Positions 19,822 through 28,826 are shown, numbered from the stretch's first letter. The stretch is 64,000 nt of DNA from XN24 sp047921455 (GCA_047921455.1 JBLRWC010000012.1:6707-70706); one strand, 5' to 3'. The notes: generated from the sequence alone by a model not told the origin. Translations and numbers: made by a program.

Positions 19822-21348
19822 ATGACCAGTCTACTGCCGGAAGGCACCCTCCCGCGCGTCAGCCGGCGCCGTGACCGTGACGCGCTGCCGCATCTCGACC
19901 ACCTGCTCGTCGTGATCGCAGCCGACGCGCCCAAGAATGCCTGGGCCGGAATTCCGGGCGGCCCGGCCGTCGCCGCAGCCGCGCGGCGCCGGCACCAGAC
20001 CAAGGCCGGCTCGATCATCACGCTGCACCTGGCCGACCCCTGCCCGGTGACCGTGGGGATCGCGGCGCTCGATGCCACGCCGTTCACGTTGCTGACGCTG
20101 GCTCGCAAGCTCGCTGCCGAGGTACGTGGCAGCCGGCCCGGCAAGGTCGGCGTGATGACGGCCGGCGCGCCGGTCGACATGGCGCACACCTGGCTGGAGG
20201 CCGCGATCTCCGGCCTGCTGGCCGCCGAAGGCGCCATGCCGAAATTTCGCAGTGCCGCAGCAACGGCGCCGTCCCGGCTCGCCAACATCACGGTGCTCGA
20301 CGAGGCGCCCGAACTCGACCTCAAGCGCATCCGGGCCGAGGCCGAGGGCAATCACCTCGCCCGCTGGTTGAGCGCGTTGCCGCCGAACCAGCTCAATACG
20401 AAAGGCTACCGGCGACTGCTCGAAGAGCTCGCCGAGCACGAAAACTGGCAGTTTTCGTTCTTCGACGAGCACGCGCTTGAAAAACTCGACGCCGGTGCAT
20501 TCCTCGCCGTGGCGCGCAGCAATCCGCATCGTGATGCGGGCATCGCACGCCTGCAATACCGTCCCGCCGGACAGGCCGGCGCGCCCGCCAGGGTCGCGCT
20601 GGTGGGCAAGGGGATCTGCTTCGACACCGGCGGCACAAATCTCAAGCCGTTCCGCAGCATGCTCGACATGCACGAGGACATGCAGGGCAGTGCCGTCGCG
20701 CTCGGCGCGCTGCTCGCGCTGACACGCATCGCCTACGGCGAAGCGGTCGACTGCTGGCTGGCCATCACCGAGAATCGCATCGGGCCGGATGCCTACAACT
20801 CCCGCGACGTCATCACCGCCGCCAATGGCGTGACCATCGAAGCGATTCATACCGATGCCGAGGGCCGCCTCGTGCTCGCCGACACCCTGGCGCTTGCCGG
20901 CCGGGAAAAGCCCGGGTTAATGATCGATTATGCGACCCTGACCGGCGCTTGCGTTGCCGCGCTGACGCACCGTTACAGCGGCGTTTTCGGCAATCGCCCG
21001 GCGCTGGTCGACATTGCCGTCAAGGCGGGACGCACCAGCGGCGAGCGCATCTGGGACTTCCCGATGGACGATGACTTCGACGAGGCGCTGGAGAGTCGTG
21101 TCGCCGATGTGCTGCAGTGTGCCATCGACAACGACGGCGACCATATACTCGCGGCGCGGTTTTTGCAGCGCTTCGTCCCCAGGGACATACCCTGGCTGCA
21201 TCTCGACCTGTCGGCCAGCCACCACAAGGGCGGCCTTGGCCTTGCACCCACCCCCCAGACCGGCTTCGGTGTGCGCCTGACGGTGGCGATGCTGCTCGAT
21301 CACGCGCTTGCCACGGCGCCGCCGGGCGACACGGGAGCCGGCACATGA
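19822..21348 (+). CDS. M17-family leucyl aminopeptidase
   Basis: A 508-residue two-metal aminopeptidase. The catalytic domain has the metal and active-site segments VGKGICFDTGGTNLKPF, CWLAITENRIGPDAYNSRDV and the family signature HTDAEGRLVLADTLALA. It removes N-terminal residues from peptides in the cytoplasm. Residue choices around the first motif (GICFDTGGTNLK rather than GLTFDTGGISLK) place it in a side group of the M17 family, not the classical PepA. An AAGGA site precedes ATG 19822. It overlaps pyrC by ATGA, so these are co-translated although the functions are unrelated. Confidence 0.92.
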   Translation: MTSLLPEGTLPRVSRRRDRDALPHLDHLLVVIAADAPKNAWAGIPGGPAVAAAARRRHQTKAGSIITLHLADPCPVTVGIAALDATPFTLLTLARKLAAEVRGSRPGKVGVMTAGAPVDMAHTWLEAAISGLLAAEGAMPKFRSAAATAPSRLANITVLDEAPELDLKRIRAEAEGNHLARWLSALPPNQLNTKGYRRLLEELAEHENWQFSFFDEHALEKLDAGAFLAVARSNPHRDAGIARLQYRPAGQAGAPARVALVGKGICFDTGGTNLKPFRSMLDMHEDMQGSAVALGALLALTRIAYGEAVDCWLAITENRIGPDAYNSRDVITAANGVTIEAIHTDAEGRLVLADTLALAGREKPGLMIDYATLTGACVAALTHRYSGVFGNRPALVDIAVKAGRTSGERIWDFPMDDDFDEALESRVADVLQCAIDNDGDHILAARFLQRFVPRDIPWLHLDLSASHHKGGLGLAPTPQTGFGVRLTVAMLLDHALATAPPGDTGAGT

Positions 21349-22382
21349 AGTTGCGCTTGCGCCGGCCCGACGATTGGCATTTGCATTTGCGTGACGGCGC
21401 TTTGCTGAGCGCGGTCGTGCCGCATACCGCCGCGCGTTTCGCGCGCGCGGTCGTGATGCCGAACCTCGCACCGCCGGTTACCACGACGGCCATGGCGCTA
21501 GCCTACCGGGAACGCATCCTGGCGGCCGTGCCGGCGGGCATGAACTTCGAGCCGCTCATGACTCTGTACCTGACGGACAACACGCCGGCGGCGGAAGTCC
21601 GCCGGGCGCACGAGAGCGGCCGTATCGTCGGCGTGAAACTTTACCCCGCCGGCGCCACCACCAATTCCGACTCCGGCGTCACCGACCTCGCGCGCTGCGC
21701 CGAGGCACTGGCCGCCATCGAGGACACCGGCCTGGTGCTGCAGGTGCACGGCGAAGTCACCGAATCGACGGTTGATGTATTCGATCGTGAGCGCATCTTC
21801 CTCGAACGCATCCTTGCGCCGTTGGTCGACCGCTACCCGCGCCTCAAGGTCGTACTGGAACACGTCACGACGGCCGACGGCGTCGCCTTCGTGCAGGGCG
21901 CCCGACCGGGCGTGGCGGCGACGATTACGCCACAACACATGCTGCTGAACCGGAATGCCCTGTTTGCCGGCGGACTGCGCCCGCATCACTACTGCTTGCC
22001 GGTGCTGAAGGCCGAACGTCATCGCGAAGCCGTGTTCGCCGCCGCCACCAGTGGTGACGAACGCTTCTTCCTCGGTACCGACAGCGCGCCGCACAGTCGC
22101 CAGAGCAAGGAATCGGCCTGTGGCTGCGCCGGGATATACTCGGCGCCGGTCGGCATCGAAGTCTACGCCGAGGCCTTCCACGCGGCCGGGCAGCTGGAAC
22201 GACTGGAAGCCTTCGCCAGCCAGTATGGCGCGCGCTTCTACGGGCTACCCGTGAACAAGGATCAAATAGTGCTCGAACAACGCGCATGGCGCCCACCCGC
22301 AGAATACGTCGCCGGCGCGGAACGGCTGGTCCCTTTCCGGGCTGGCGAATCGCTGACCTGGGCGCTGGCGGGCCAGGCCTGA
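21345..22382 (+). CDS. pyrC: dihydroorotase, class II
   Basis: A 345-residue zinc amidohydrolase of pyrimidine synthesis, cyclising carbamoyl-aspartate to dihydroorotate. Visible residues include the metal-binding DDWHLHLRDG at the start, the carboxylated-lysine segment GVKLYPAGATTNSDSGV, the His in QVHGEV and VLEHVTT, and the catalytic Asp in LGTDSAPH. Length matches E. coli PyrC (348). The ATG lies in an ATGA overlap with the aminopeptidase gene and the stop overlaps the RNase T start by one base (TGATG). An apparent frame extending further upstream is antiframe coding of the aminopeptidase. Confidence 0.95.
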   Translation: MKLRLRRPDDWHLHLRDGALLSAVVPHTAARFARAVVMPNLAPPVTTTAMALAYRERILAAVPAGMNFEPLMTLYLTDNTPAAEVRRAHESGRIVGVKLYPAGATTNSDSGVTDLARCAEALAAIEDTGLVLQVHGEVTESTVDVFDRERIFLERILAPLVDRYPRLKVVLEHVTTADGVAFVQGARPGVAATITPQHMLLNRNALFAGGLRPHHYCLPVLKAERHREAVFAAATSGDERFFLGTDSAPHSRQSKESACGCAGIYSAPVGIEVYAEAFHAAGQLERLEAFASQYGARFYGLPVNKDQIVLEQRAWRPPAEYVAGAERLVPFRAGESLTWALAGQA

Positions 22383-23047
22383 TGAAAGAGGGACCGACGC
22401 TTATCGCTGACGACGCCGACACCCGCCATCCCATGGCGCAGCGTTTCCGGGGCTTCCTGCCGGTCGTCGTGGACGTCGAAACGGGCGGCTTCAATCCGCG
22501 CACCGATGCCCTGCTGGAAATCGCTGCCGTGCTTGTCGAGCTGGGTCCCGACGGGAATTTTGTTCCGGGCGAGACCTTCCGGTATCACGTCAAGCCGTTC
22601 GAGGGCGCCAACCTGGAAGCGGCCTCCCTGGAAGTCAACGGCATCGATCCGCACCATCCATTGCGGCCGGCCCTGCCGGAGCATGACGCGCTGCAAAGGA
22701 TCTTTCGCGAGGTACGCCGCGCGATTCGCGAACATGATTGCAGTCGGGCTATCCTGGTCGGCCACAACGCCTTCTTCGACCTGCACTTTTTGAACGCCGC
22801 CATCGAGCGATGCGGCATCAAGCGCAATCCCTTTCACCCCTTCTCGAGTTTCGACACCGCGACTCTCGGAGGGATCGCCTACGGCCAGACCGTGCTGTCG
22901 CGCATCGTCTCCGCCGCCGGCCTCGAGTGGGACAGTGGCTCAGCCCACTCGGCCGCTTATGACGCGCGGATCACCGCCGAGGTCTTCTGCAGGATCGTGA
23001 ACCAGTTTCGCAGCACCTACGAACAGGCAAAAACGGCCCGCGACTGA
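22382..23047 (+). CDS. rnt: ribonuclease T
   Basis: A 221-residue DEDD-superfamily 3'-5' exoribonuclease. Exo I is VVVDVETGGFNPRTDALLEI, Exo II contains LVGHNAFFDLHFLNAA and Exo III contains HSAAYDARITAEVFC with the conserved His. RNase T trims tRNA and other stable RNA 3' ends. Start is ATG 22382 in a TGATG overlap with pyrC. The gene ends just before a strong hairpin at 23055-23085. rnt next to pyrC is a recurrent gammaproteobacterial arrangement and supports the assignment. Confidence 0.93.
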   Translation: MKEGPTLIADDADTRHPMAQRFRGFLPVVVDVETGGFNPRTDALLEIAAVLVELGPDGNFVPGETFRYHVKPFEGANLEAASLEVNGIDPHHPLRPALPEHDALQRIFREVRRAIREHDCSRAILVGHNAFFDLHFLNAAIERCGIKRNPFHPFSSFDTATLGGIAYGQTVLSRIVSAAGLEWDSGSAHSAAYDARITAEVFCRIVNQFRSTYEQAKTARD

Positions 23048-23054
23048 GGCAAAA

Positions 23055-23085
23055 AGGGGGCGCTGCCTGGCAGACAGCGCCCCCT
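23055..23085. terminator. bidirectional intrinsic terminator
   Basis: AGGGGGCGCTG, nine-base loop, CAGCGCCCCCT: a perfect 11-bp stem between the convergent rnt and grxD genes. On the minus strand it is followed by TTTTT (plus-strand AAAAA at 23051-23055), so it is a strong terminator for grxD; on the plus strand the tail is GGCGGTTTTC, weaker but usable for rnt. Confidence 0.85.
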
Positions 23086-23109
23086 GGCGGTTTTCTCCAC
23101 CGCGCCTGT

Positions 23110-23439
23110 TCAGGCCTTCGCGGCGGCCTCGTCGAGCAGCTTCTTCAGCTCGCCCGAATGGTACATTTCCACGACGATGTCACAGCCGCCGATCAGCTCG
23201 CCGTTGACGTAAAGCTGTGGGTAGGTCGGCCAGTTCGAGTAAGCCTTCAGGCCCTCGCGGATCTCGGGGTCCTCGAAGATGTTGAAGGCGGTGAATTCGG
23301 CCCCGCAGGCACGCAACGCGGCAGCCGTCTGCGCCGAGAAACCGCACTGCGGGAAGTCCGGGCTCCCCTTCATGAACAGCAGGATCGGATGCGCAGCAAG
23401 CTTGTTGCGTATGCGGTCATTGAGCTCTTCCATCGACAC
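23110..23439 (-). CDS. grxD: monothiol glutaredoxin, Grx4 type
   Basis: A 109-residue monothiol glutaredoxin with active site CGFS (DFPQCGFSAQTAAALRACG), the preceding LLFMKGSP and the glutathione-binding PTYPQLYVNGELIGGCDIV. These proteins carry a glutathione-ligated [2Fe-2S] cluster and hand it to Fe-S protein assembly. An AGGAG site lies in front of the ATG. It terminates at the bidirectional hairpin shared with rnt. Length equals that of family members. Confidence 0.95.
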   Translation of the reverse strand: MSMEELNDRIRNKLAAHPILLFMKGSPDFPQCGFSAQTAAALRACGAEFTAFNIFEDPEIREGLKAYSNWPTYPQLYVNGELIGGCDIVVEMYHSGELKKLLDEAAAKA

Positions 23440-23492
23440 TGTCTCCTGGTCAGTTATTGCTTTTCAAATGCCGCCCGGCCAAGGCCGTCCGG

Positions 23493-23864
23493 CTAATTCT
23501 CGGGCTTGCGGACAACCCTGATTTCGTTGCGTACGGATACTACGCCGTCGACCGCAGCAGCCAGGCGCTCGGCCTGCTCACGCGGCAGGTTGCTGCCGAC
23601 TTCGCCGCGCAGGGTCACAATTCCCTCGTAGGTCTCCACGCTGATTTTCAGGCCATCGACATACTTGTCCTGCAGAAACCGCGTTTTCACCGCCGTGGTG
23701 ATGCGACTGTCGGTTGCTATGACGCCGGGGTCGCGCTCATCCTTGCCGATGTAGTACCCCCCGGCAGCGGCCCCTCCGATGGCGAGCGGCACGCAACCGG
23801 ACAGCATCACGAGCGCGAGCACGGGAAAGATCGCCATGACTGTTTTCATTCGGTCGTCTTTCAT
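23493..23864 (-). CDS. BON-domain lipoprotein
   Basis: A 118- to 123-residue lipoprotein: signal helix and lipobox MLSGC, a glycine-rich stretch (LAIGGAAAGGYYIG) and one BON domain from about residue 50 (DSRITTAVKTRFLQDKYVDG through VVSVRNEIRVV). BON proteins such as OsmY and DolP bind phospholipid or stabilise the envelope. Two starts are equally supported because a 15-base tandem duplication repeats GACGACCGAATGAAA, giving ATGs at 23864 and 23849 with the same upstream context. The gene sits downstream of sodB on the same strand (22-base gap), suggesting a stress-linked pair. Confidence 0.82.
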   Translation of the reverse strand: MKDDRMKTVMAIFPVLALVMLSGCVPLAIGGAAAGGYYIGKDERDPGVIATDSRITTAVKTRFLQDKYVDGLKISVETYEGIVTLRGEVGSNLPREQAERLAAAVDGVVSVRNEIRVVRKPEN

Positions 23865-23873
23865 TCGGTCGTC
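23844..23873. repeat. 15-bp tandem duplication across a start codon
   Basis: On the minus strand GACGACCGAATGAAA occurs twice in direct succession (23859-23873 and 23844-23858). Each copy contains an in-frame ATG of the BON lipoprotein, so the duplication adds exactly five codons or moves the start. Confidence 0.9.
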
Positions 23874-23886
23874 TCTTGCGTCAGGA

Positions 23887-24465
23887 TCAGCCGAGGTTCT
23901 TGGCCACGAAATCCCAGTTGACCAGTTGCCAGAAAGCCTCCAGGTACTTCGGCCGCGCGTTGCGGTAATCGATGTAGTAGGCGTGTTCCCAGACGTCGCA
24001 GGTCAGCAGCGGCGTATCCGCCCCGGTGAGCGGCGTTTCCGCATTGCCGGTCTGGACGATGGCAAGCTTGCCGCCCGGCTGCTTTACCAGCCAGGCCCAG
24101 CCGGAACCGAACAACGTCACGGCCTTGTCAGAGAATTGCTTCTGGAACTCGTCGAACGAACCGAAGGCCTCGTCGATCGCGTCGGCCAGGGCGCCACTCG
24201 GCTTGCCACCGCCATGCGGCGAGAGGCAGTTCCAGTAGAACGTGTGATTCCAGACCTGGGCGGCATTGTTGAACACGCCCCCGGAACTGCGACGGACGAT
24301 GTCTTCGAGCGACGCCTCGGCGAATTCGCCCCCCTCGATCAGGCCGTTCAGCTTCTCGACATAGGTGCGGTGATGCTTGCCGTAGTGATACTCCAGGGTC
24401 TCCCGGGAAATATGCGGCTCGAGGGCATTCATCGCGTAGGGAAGATCGGGCAGGGTGTGCGCCAT
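23887..24465 (-). CDS. sodB: superoxide dismutase [Fe]
   Basis: A 192-residue Fe/Mn SOD, exactly the length of E. coli SodB. Metal ligands are visible in YHYGKHHRTYVEKLN, AAQVWNHTFYWNC and DVWEHAYYIDYRN; the NAAQVWNHTFYWN wording is typical of the iron form. GSGWAWLV precedes the C-terminal ligands. Start is ATG 24465 with an AAGGAGT site; the frame continues upstream but through non-coding leader. The leader has a small hairpin (CGGGA-TCCCG, 24501-24516) and a TATACT -10-like box at 24531-24536. It dismutates superoxide in the cytoplasm. Confidence 0.95.
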   Translation of the reverse strand: MAHTLPDLPYAMNALEPHISRETLEYHYGKHHRTYVEKLNGLIEGGEFAEASLEDIVRRSSGGVFNNAAQVWNHTFYWNCLSPHGGGKPSGALADAIDEAFGSFDEFQKQFSDKAVTLFGSGWAWLVKQPGGKLAIVQTGNAETPLTGADTPLLTCDVWEHAYYIDYRNARPKYLEAFWQLVNWDFVAKNLG

Positions 24466-24530
24466 AGCGGACTCCTTCAAAATCGTAGCTACTTGAATTA
24501 CGGGACAGAGATCCCGAGCGTGAAACCTCA

Positions 24531-24597
24531 AGTATACCAGAGCCGCGCGCGCCTCCATGGCGCCCGCGCAGCCATTACAACCAGCTCCGGCTATACT
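24531..24597. promoter_or_regulatory. divergent sodB/nadC promoter region
   Basis: Two TATACT hexamers face away from each other: minus strand at 24531-24536, about 65 bases before the sodB start, and plus strand at 24592-24597, about 26 bases before nadC. Matching -35 boxes are weak, so the boxes are suggestive only. Confidence 0.35.
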
Positions 24598-24623
24598 GCC
24601 GGCGCGCCGCCCGAGGAGTCCGT

Positions 24624-25493
24624 ATGCCGCCAATTGAGCTTCCGAAAGACATCCCTGCGACAGTCGCCCGCGCCCTCGCGGAAGACATCGGTCCGGGGGA
24701 CGTCACCGCCGACCTGGTGCCGCCCGAGATGCGCGCGCACGCGACTGTCATCGGCCGGGAAGACGCCATCCTCTGTGGCACGGCCTGGTTCGACGAGGTG
24801 TTTGCACAACTCGACCCCGCGATTGCCATAGAGTGGGCGGTGCAAGACGGCATGCCCCTCAGCGGGGATGCCACGCTCTGCCGCCTCCACGGACCGGCCC
24901 GGGCGCTGCTCAGCGGCGAGCGCACCGCACTGAATTTCCTCCAGTCGCTTTCCGGCACAGCCACGATCACGCGGCGCTACGCGGATGCGGTAGCGGGCAC
25001 CCACTGCCGCGTACTGGACACCCGAAAAACGCTGCCCGGCCTGCGCGCCGCGCAAAAATATGCAGTGGCCTGCGGCGGCGGCACCAACCACCGCCATGGC
25101 CTGTTCGACGCGATCCTCATCAAGGAAAACCACATTATCGCGGCCGGCGGCATCGATGCAGCCCTCCACGCCGCACGCGCCACGCATCCCGGCCTGGTCG
25201 TCGAGATCGAGGTGGAATCCCTGGCCGAGCTCGACCAGGCACTCGATGGCGGGGCCGACATCGTGATGCTCGACAACTTCGCGCTGGACGTATTGCGTGA
25301 GGCCGTCGTGCGCACCCGCGGCCGGCACGGCTGCAAGACTCGCCTGGAGGCGTCCGGCAATGTCGGGCTCGACACCGTGCACGCCATTGCCGCGACCGGC
25401 GTGGATTTCGTTTCGGTGGGCGGGCTCACCAAAAATGTGCGCGCCGTGGACCTGTCGATGCGTTTTCGCCTGGCGACCATGCCCGGGGCCTGA
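24624..25493 (+). CDS. nadC: nicotinate-nucleotide diphosphorylase (quinolinate phosphoribosyltransferase)
   Basis: A 289-residue enzyme of de novo NAD synthesis that converts quinolinate and PRPP to nicotinate mononucleotide. Signature segments: ALAEDIGPGDVTADLV, ERTALNFLQSLSGTAT, the substrate-binding LDTRKTLPGLRAAQKYAV and GGGTNHRHGL, LIKENHI, and the C-terminal VDFVSVGGLTKNV. Length fits E. coli NadC (297). A GAGGAG site lies seven bases before ATG 24624. It is transcribed divergently from sodB. Confidence 0.96.
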   Translation: MPPIELPKDIPATVARALAEDIGPGDVTADLVPPEMRAHATVIGREDAILCGTAWFDEVFAQLDPAIAIEWAVQDGMPLSGDATLCRLHGPARALLSGERTALNFLQSLSGTATITRRYADAVAGTHCRVLDTRKTLPGLRAAQKYAVACGGGTNHRHGLFDAILIKENHIIAAGGIDAALHAARATHPGLVVEIEVESLAELDQALDGGADIVMLDNFALDVLREAVVRTRGRHGCKTRLEASGNVGLDTVHAIAATGVDFVSVGGLTKNVRAVDLSMRFRLATMPGA

Positions 25494-25662
25494 CTCTCGC
25501 CTAGTGCAGCGCACTATGCGCCACGCCGTCGCCCGCCGCCGCCATGGCCGCGAAGACCAAGCAATACAAATGCTTGTTTGAACGTCAAGCCCATGACAGC
25601 GCGCGTTTTTGCAGTGCGCAAAGACGAATCCTAACGAGCGTTTGAATCGAAAGCCCTAGTGC

Positions 25663-25691
25663 TTGCCGCGCTGCGATTTCGTAGGTTATAA
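25663..25691 (+). promoter_or_regulatory. sigma70-like promoter for fadE
   Basis: TTGCCG (25663-25668), a 17-base spacer and TTATAA (25686-25691) lie about 70 bases before the fadE ATG. Upstream, TTGAACGTCAA (about 25578-25588) is a short palindrome in a 268-base gene-free stretch and could be a fatty-acid regulator operator, but it does not match a known consensus well. Confidence 0.5.
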
Positions 25692-25761
25692 GCCGATGAT
25701 GCAGTGCGGCACCACGGTCGCAGCATGCCCTCGCGGGCCAAGCAAACAGGCGGAGAACATC

Positions 25762-28197
25762 ATGTCCGGAATCACCTGGCTACTTCTGATCCTCATCGTA
25801 TCCGGCATCCTTGCCTACCGGCGCAGCACCCTGCCGGTCTGGACCGCGGCCGCCGCAATCCTGCTGCTCGCGGTTCAAGTCACCGGCCCCGGACTGGCGC
25901 CGATTCCATGGCTGGTATTCGCGGTGATCGCCGGACTGCTGAACATCAAGCCGTTGCGCCGGGCCGTACTCAGCAAGCCGCTGCTCAAGTGGTTCAAGTC
26001 CGTGCTGCCGCCGATGTCCGCCACGGAAAAAGACGCTATCGACGCCGGTACGGTCTGGTGGGACGCGGAATTATTCACTGGCCGACCGAACTGGAACACC
26101 CTGTTACGCACGCCGCGCAGCGAACTGAATGCCGAGGAACGCGCCTTTATTGACGGGCCGGTCGATGAATTGTGCGGCATGCTCGATGACTGGAAGATCA
26201 ATCACGAGCTCAATGACCTGCCCCCGGAAGTCTGGTCCTTCCTTGGCCAGCACCGTTTCTTCGGCATGATCATCCCGAAGGAATACGGCGGGCTGGATTT
26301 CTCCGCCCGGGCACAGTCCGAAGTGGTCATGAAAGTCGCCAGCCGCAGCGGCGCGGCCGCCGTGACCGTGATGGTGCCGAACTCGCTGGGCCCCGGCGAA
26401 TTGCTGATGCACTACGGCACGAAGGAACAGAAAGACTACTTTCTGCCCCGACTCGCCAAGGGCGAAGAAATTCCGGCCTTCGCGCTCACCGGGCCCTGGG
26501 CGGGGTCGGACGCGGGCTCGATGCCGGATGCGGGCGTGGTCTGCAAGGGCGAGCACAAGGGCAAGGAAGTCCTCGGTTTTCGGGTAAATTGGGAGAAGCG
26601 CTACATCACGCTGGGCCCGGTCGCGACGATTCTTGGCCTCGCCTTCAAGGCGCAGGACCCGGACGGCCTGCTGGGCGGCGAGCAAGAACTCGGGATCACC
26701 TGTGCGCTGATCCCAACCGACACACCGGGCGTCGAGATCGGTCTGCGCCACGACCCGGGCGGCGCCTTCATGAACGGCCCCAACAGCGGCAAGGACGTGT
26801 TCGTGCCGATGGAGTGGATCATCGGCGGCCAGGCACAGGTCGGTAACGGCTGGAAGATGCTGATGGATTGCCTGTCCGTGGGTCGCGCCATTTCCCTGCC
26901 TGCGCTGGGTACGGCGGGCGGCAAGGCGGCCGCGCGCATGACCGGCGCCTACGCCCGCGTGCGGCGCCAGTTCCGGATTCCGATCGGCCGTTTCGAGGGT
27001 ATCGAGGAGCCGCTGGCGCGGATTGGCGGCGTGACTTACCGGATGGACGCTGCGCGCATCCTGACGGCGACCGCGCTCGACATCGGCGGCAAGCCCTCGG
27101 TCTTGTCGGCTATCCTGAAGTACAACAATACCGAGGGAATGCGCCAGGCCATCAACGACGCCATGGACGTACATGCGGGACGCGCTGTCTGTCTCGGCCC
27201 GAGCAACTATCTCGCGCAAACGTACCAGACCGTGCCGGTGGCCATTACGGTCGAGGGCGCGAATATACTCACCCGCAGCATGATCATTTTTGGCCAGGGC
27301 GCGATCCGGTGCCATCCCTACGTGCTGAAGGAAATGCTGGCCGCGGCCAACGACGACAAGCAGGCGGGCCTGGCGGCTTTCGATGCGGCGTTCTTCGCCC
27401 ATGTCGGCTTCACCATCAGCAACCTGGTGCGCTCCCTTGTACTGGCGATCACCGGCGCCCGCTTCGTGCAGGGACCTGATCTCGGCCCGACGGCACGGTA
27501 TGCCAACCGCCTGACGCGACTGAGCGCCTCCTTTGCCCTGCTCGCCGACGTCGCCATGCTGACGCTGGGCGGCGACCTGAAGCGGCGGGAAAAGGTCTCC
27601 GGGCGCTTTGCCGACATCCTCAGCCACCTCTACATGGCCTCGGCCGTGCTGAAGCGCTTCGAGGACGACGGCCGGCCCAGCGCAGACCTGCCGATCGTGC
27701 GCTGGGCGCTGGATGACTCGCTGGCCATCATCGAGGATCGCCTGGACGGCATCCTGCGAAACTTCCCGGTACGGGGCATAGGTCCGCTGCTGCGGCCCTT
27801 CGTACTGCCGCTGGGCCGCCGTTACCGAGGTGCGTCCGACAAGCTGGGGCACGAGGTCGCCCGCCTGTTGCTCAGTCCCTCCGAGACCCGCGATCGCCTC
27901 ACCGACGGACTGTTCCTCAACTTGCGGCCAGAGGACCCGATGGGCCTGATGGAACTGGCGCTGGAAAAGGTCATGGAGGCCGAGCCGGTCGAGAAAAAGC
28001 TGGCCAAGAGCCTGGGCGTGAGCGTCAACACGGTGAACATGGAAGCGGCGCTGAAGAAGGGCGTGGCCGAGGGCGTCATCAACGAACTGGAAGCGGAGAC
28101 GGTACGGGAATCCATGGCGCTCACCACCCTGGCGATCGCGGTGGACGACTTCCCGGGCCCGCAGCCGGCGAAGAAGACCGGACAGCAGGCAGCTTGA
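25762..28197 (+). CDS. fadE: acyl-CoA dehydrogenase, large FadE type
   Basis: An 811-residue protein, matching E. coli FadE (814). Two hydrophobic segments at the N-terminus (SGITWLLLILIVSGILA and WTAAAAILLLAVQVTG) anchor it at the membrane. The FAD-dependent core shows FFGMIIPKEYGGLDFSARAQ, FALTGPWAGSDAGSMPDAG and IPIGRFEGIEEPLARI; a DUF1974-type C-terminal region follows (VEKKLAKSLGVSV). It catalyses the first step of fatty-acid beta-oxidation. ATG 25762 was chosen for its GGCGGAGA site; the longer frame to 25663 covers the promoter. Gene ends before a 15-bp hairpin at 28205-28238. Confidence 0.95.
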   Translation: MSGITWLLLILIVSGILAYRRSTLPVWTAAAAILLLAVQVTGPGLAPIPWLVFAVIAGLLNIKPLRRAVLSKPLLKWFKSVLPPMSATEKDAIDAGTVWWDAELFTGRPNWNTLLRTPRSELNAEERAFIDGPVDELCGMLDDWKINHELNDLPPEVWSFLGQHRFFGMIIPKEYGGLDFSARAQSEVVMKVASRSGAAAVTVMVPNSLGPGELLMHYGTKEQKDYFLPRLAKGEEIPAFALTGPWAGSDAGSMPDAGVVCKGEHKGKEVLGFRVNWEKRYITLGPVATILGLAFKAQDPDGLLGGEQELGITCALIPTDTPGVEIGLRHDPGGAFMNGPNSGKDVFVPMEWIIGGQAQVGNGWKMLMDCLSVGRAISLPALGTAGGKAAARMTGAYARVRRQFRIPIGRFEGIEEPLARIGGVTYRMDAARILTATALDIGGKPSVLSAILKYNNTEGMRQAINDAMDVHAGRAVCLGPSNYLAQTYQTVPVAITVEGANILTRSMIIFGQGAIRCHPYVLKEMLAAANDDKQAGLAAFDAAFFAHVGFTISNLVRSLVLAITGARFVQGPDLGPTARYANRLTRLSASFALLADVAMLTLGGDLKRREKVSGRFADILSHLYMASAVLKRFEDDGRPSADLPIVRWALDDSLAIIEDRLDGILRNFPVRGIGPLLRPFVLPLGRRYRGASDKLGHEVARLLLSPSETRDRLTDGLFLNLRPEDPMGLMELALEKVMEAEPVEKKLAKSLGVSVNTVNMEAALKKGVAEGVINELEAETVRESMALTTLAIAVDDFPGPQPAKKTGQQAA

Positions 28198-28204
28198 GCC
28201 TTTC

Positions 28205-28238
28205 GTCCCCACCCGGAACGTCCGTTCCGGGTGGGGAC
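28205..28238. terminator. perfect 15-bp hairpin between fadE and nnrU-like gene
   Basis: GTCCCCACCCGGAAC, loop GTCC, GTTCCGGGTGGGGAC: a perfect 15-bp stem in the 47 bases between convergent genes. Neither strand has a T-run after the stem, so termination may be weak or assisted; RNA 3'-end protection is possible. Confidence 0.6.
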
Positions 28239-28244
28239 GCCCGG

Positions 28245-28826
28245 TTAGCCGATCCGCATGACCGGCATGCCGAACAGCAGCAGGTGGCCGCCGCCGAAAG
28301 CCAGCCACCACCAAGCGGCACCGCCCACCACGACAGCGACCGCATCCCAGGCCAGCGACGGAGTCCGTCCGGACGGCGTCCACGGCCGCTGGAACGATGC
28401 CCACGTCAGCACCAGCGACCAGGCCAGGAAGCCTCCAAACAGCAGCAGGTCCGCTAACCGGCCGTTGACCAGCAGGTGAAGCGCAGCCCATGCCGCCGTC
28501 GCGAGCAGCATGGGATGCCTGAGCAGTGCGCGGATCCTGCCGGGCAAATAAGCCGAAATGAAGACCACCAGCGCCGGCAGCATCAGCAGCGCCACCACCA
28601 TGCGCGCCCCGCCGGGCGCCGGGCCCCACAGCACCGGACTGGTCCAGCGAATTTCCGCATAGCCGTATATCAGCAACACGAAGCCGACCAGTGACACCAG
28701 CGAGTAAACAGCCTTCCAGCCCCATGGGCCCAGGCTGGTCATCATCCGCGCGCGATACCCCGGGGCGACCACGCGCACCAGGTGCATGCCGAAAAACACC
28801 ACCATCCCAGCAATCAGCATCGTCAT
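28245..28826 (-). CDS. NnrU family membrane protein
   Basis: A protein of about 193 residues with five or six membrane helices. The family pattern is seen in FFGMHLVRVVAP near the start and HPMLLATAAWAALHLLVNGR with LADLLLFGGFLAWSL in the middle. NnrU is required for nitrite and nitric oxide metabolism in Rhodobacter and related proteins share sequence with isoprenoid-modifying membrane enzymes; the mechanism is unknown. Start taken at ATG 28826 because of a GGGGAAAC segment upstream; ATG 28820 is possible. The same window holds an NnrS-like gene and nirS. Confidence 0.78.
   Translation of the reverse strand: MTMLIAGMVVFFGMHLVRVVAPGYRARMMTSLGPWGWKAVYSLVSLVGFVLLIYGYAEIRWTSPVLWGPAPGGARMVVALLMLPALVVFISAYLPGRIRALLRHPMLLATAAWAALHLLVNGRLADLLLFGGFLAWSLVLTWASFQRPWTPSGRTPSLAWDAVAVVVGGAAWWWLAFGGGHLLLFGMPVMRIG

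Noticed and set aside
26104..28725. Long minus-strand open frame (873 codons) antisense to fadE
   Set aside because: It lies wholly opposite a clear FadE gene and nnrU; its sequence has shadow-type composition (rich in Arg, Gly, His) with no domain, caused by the high GC content.
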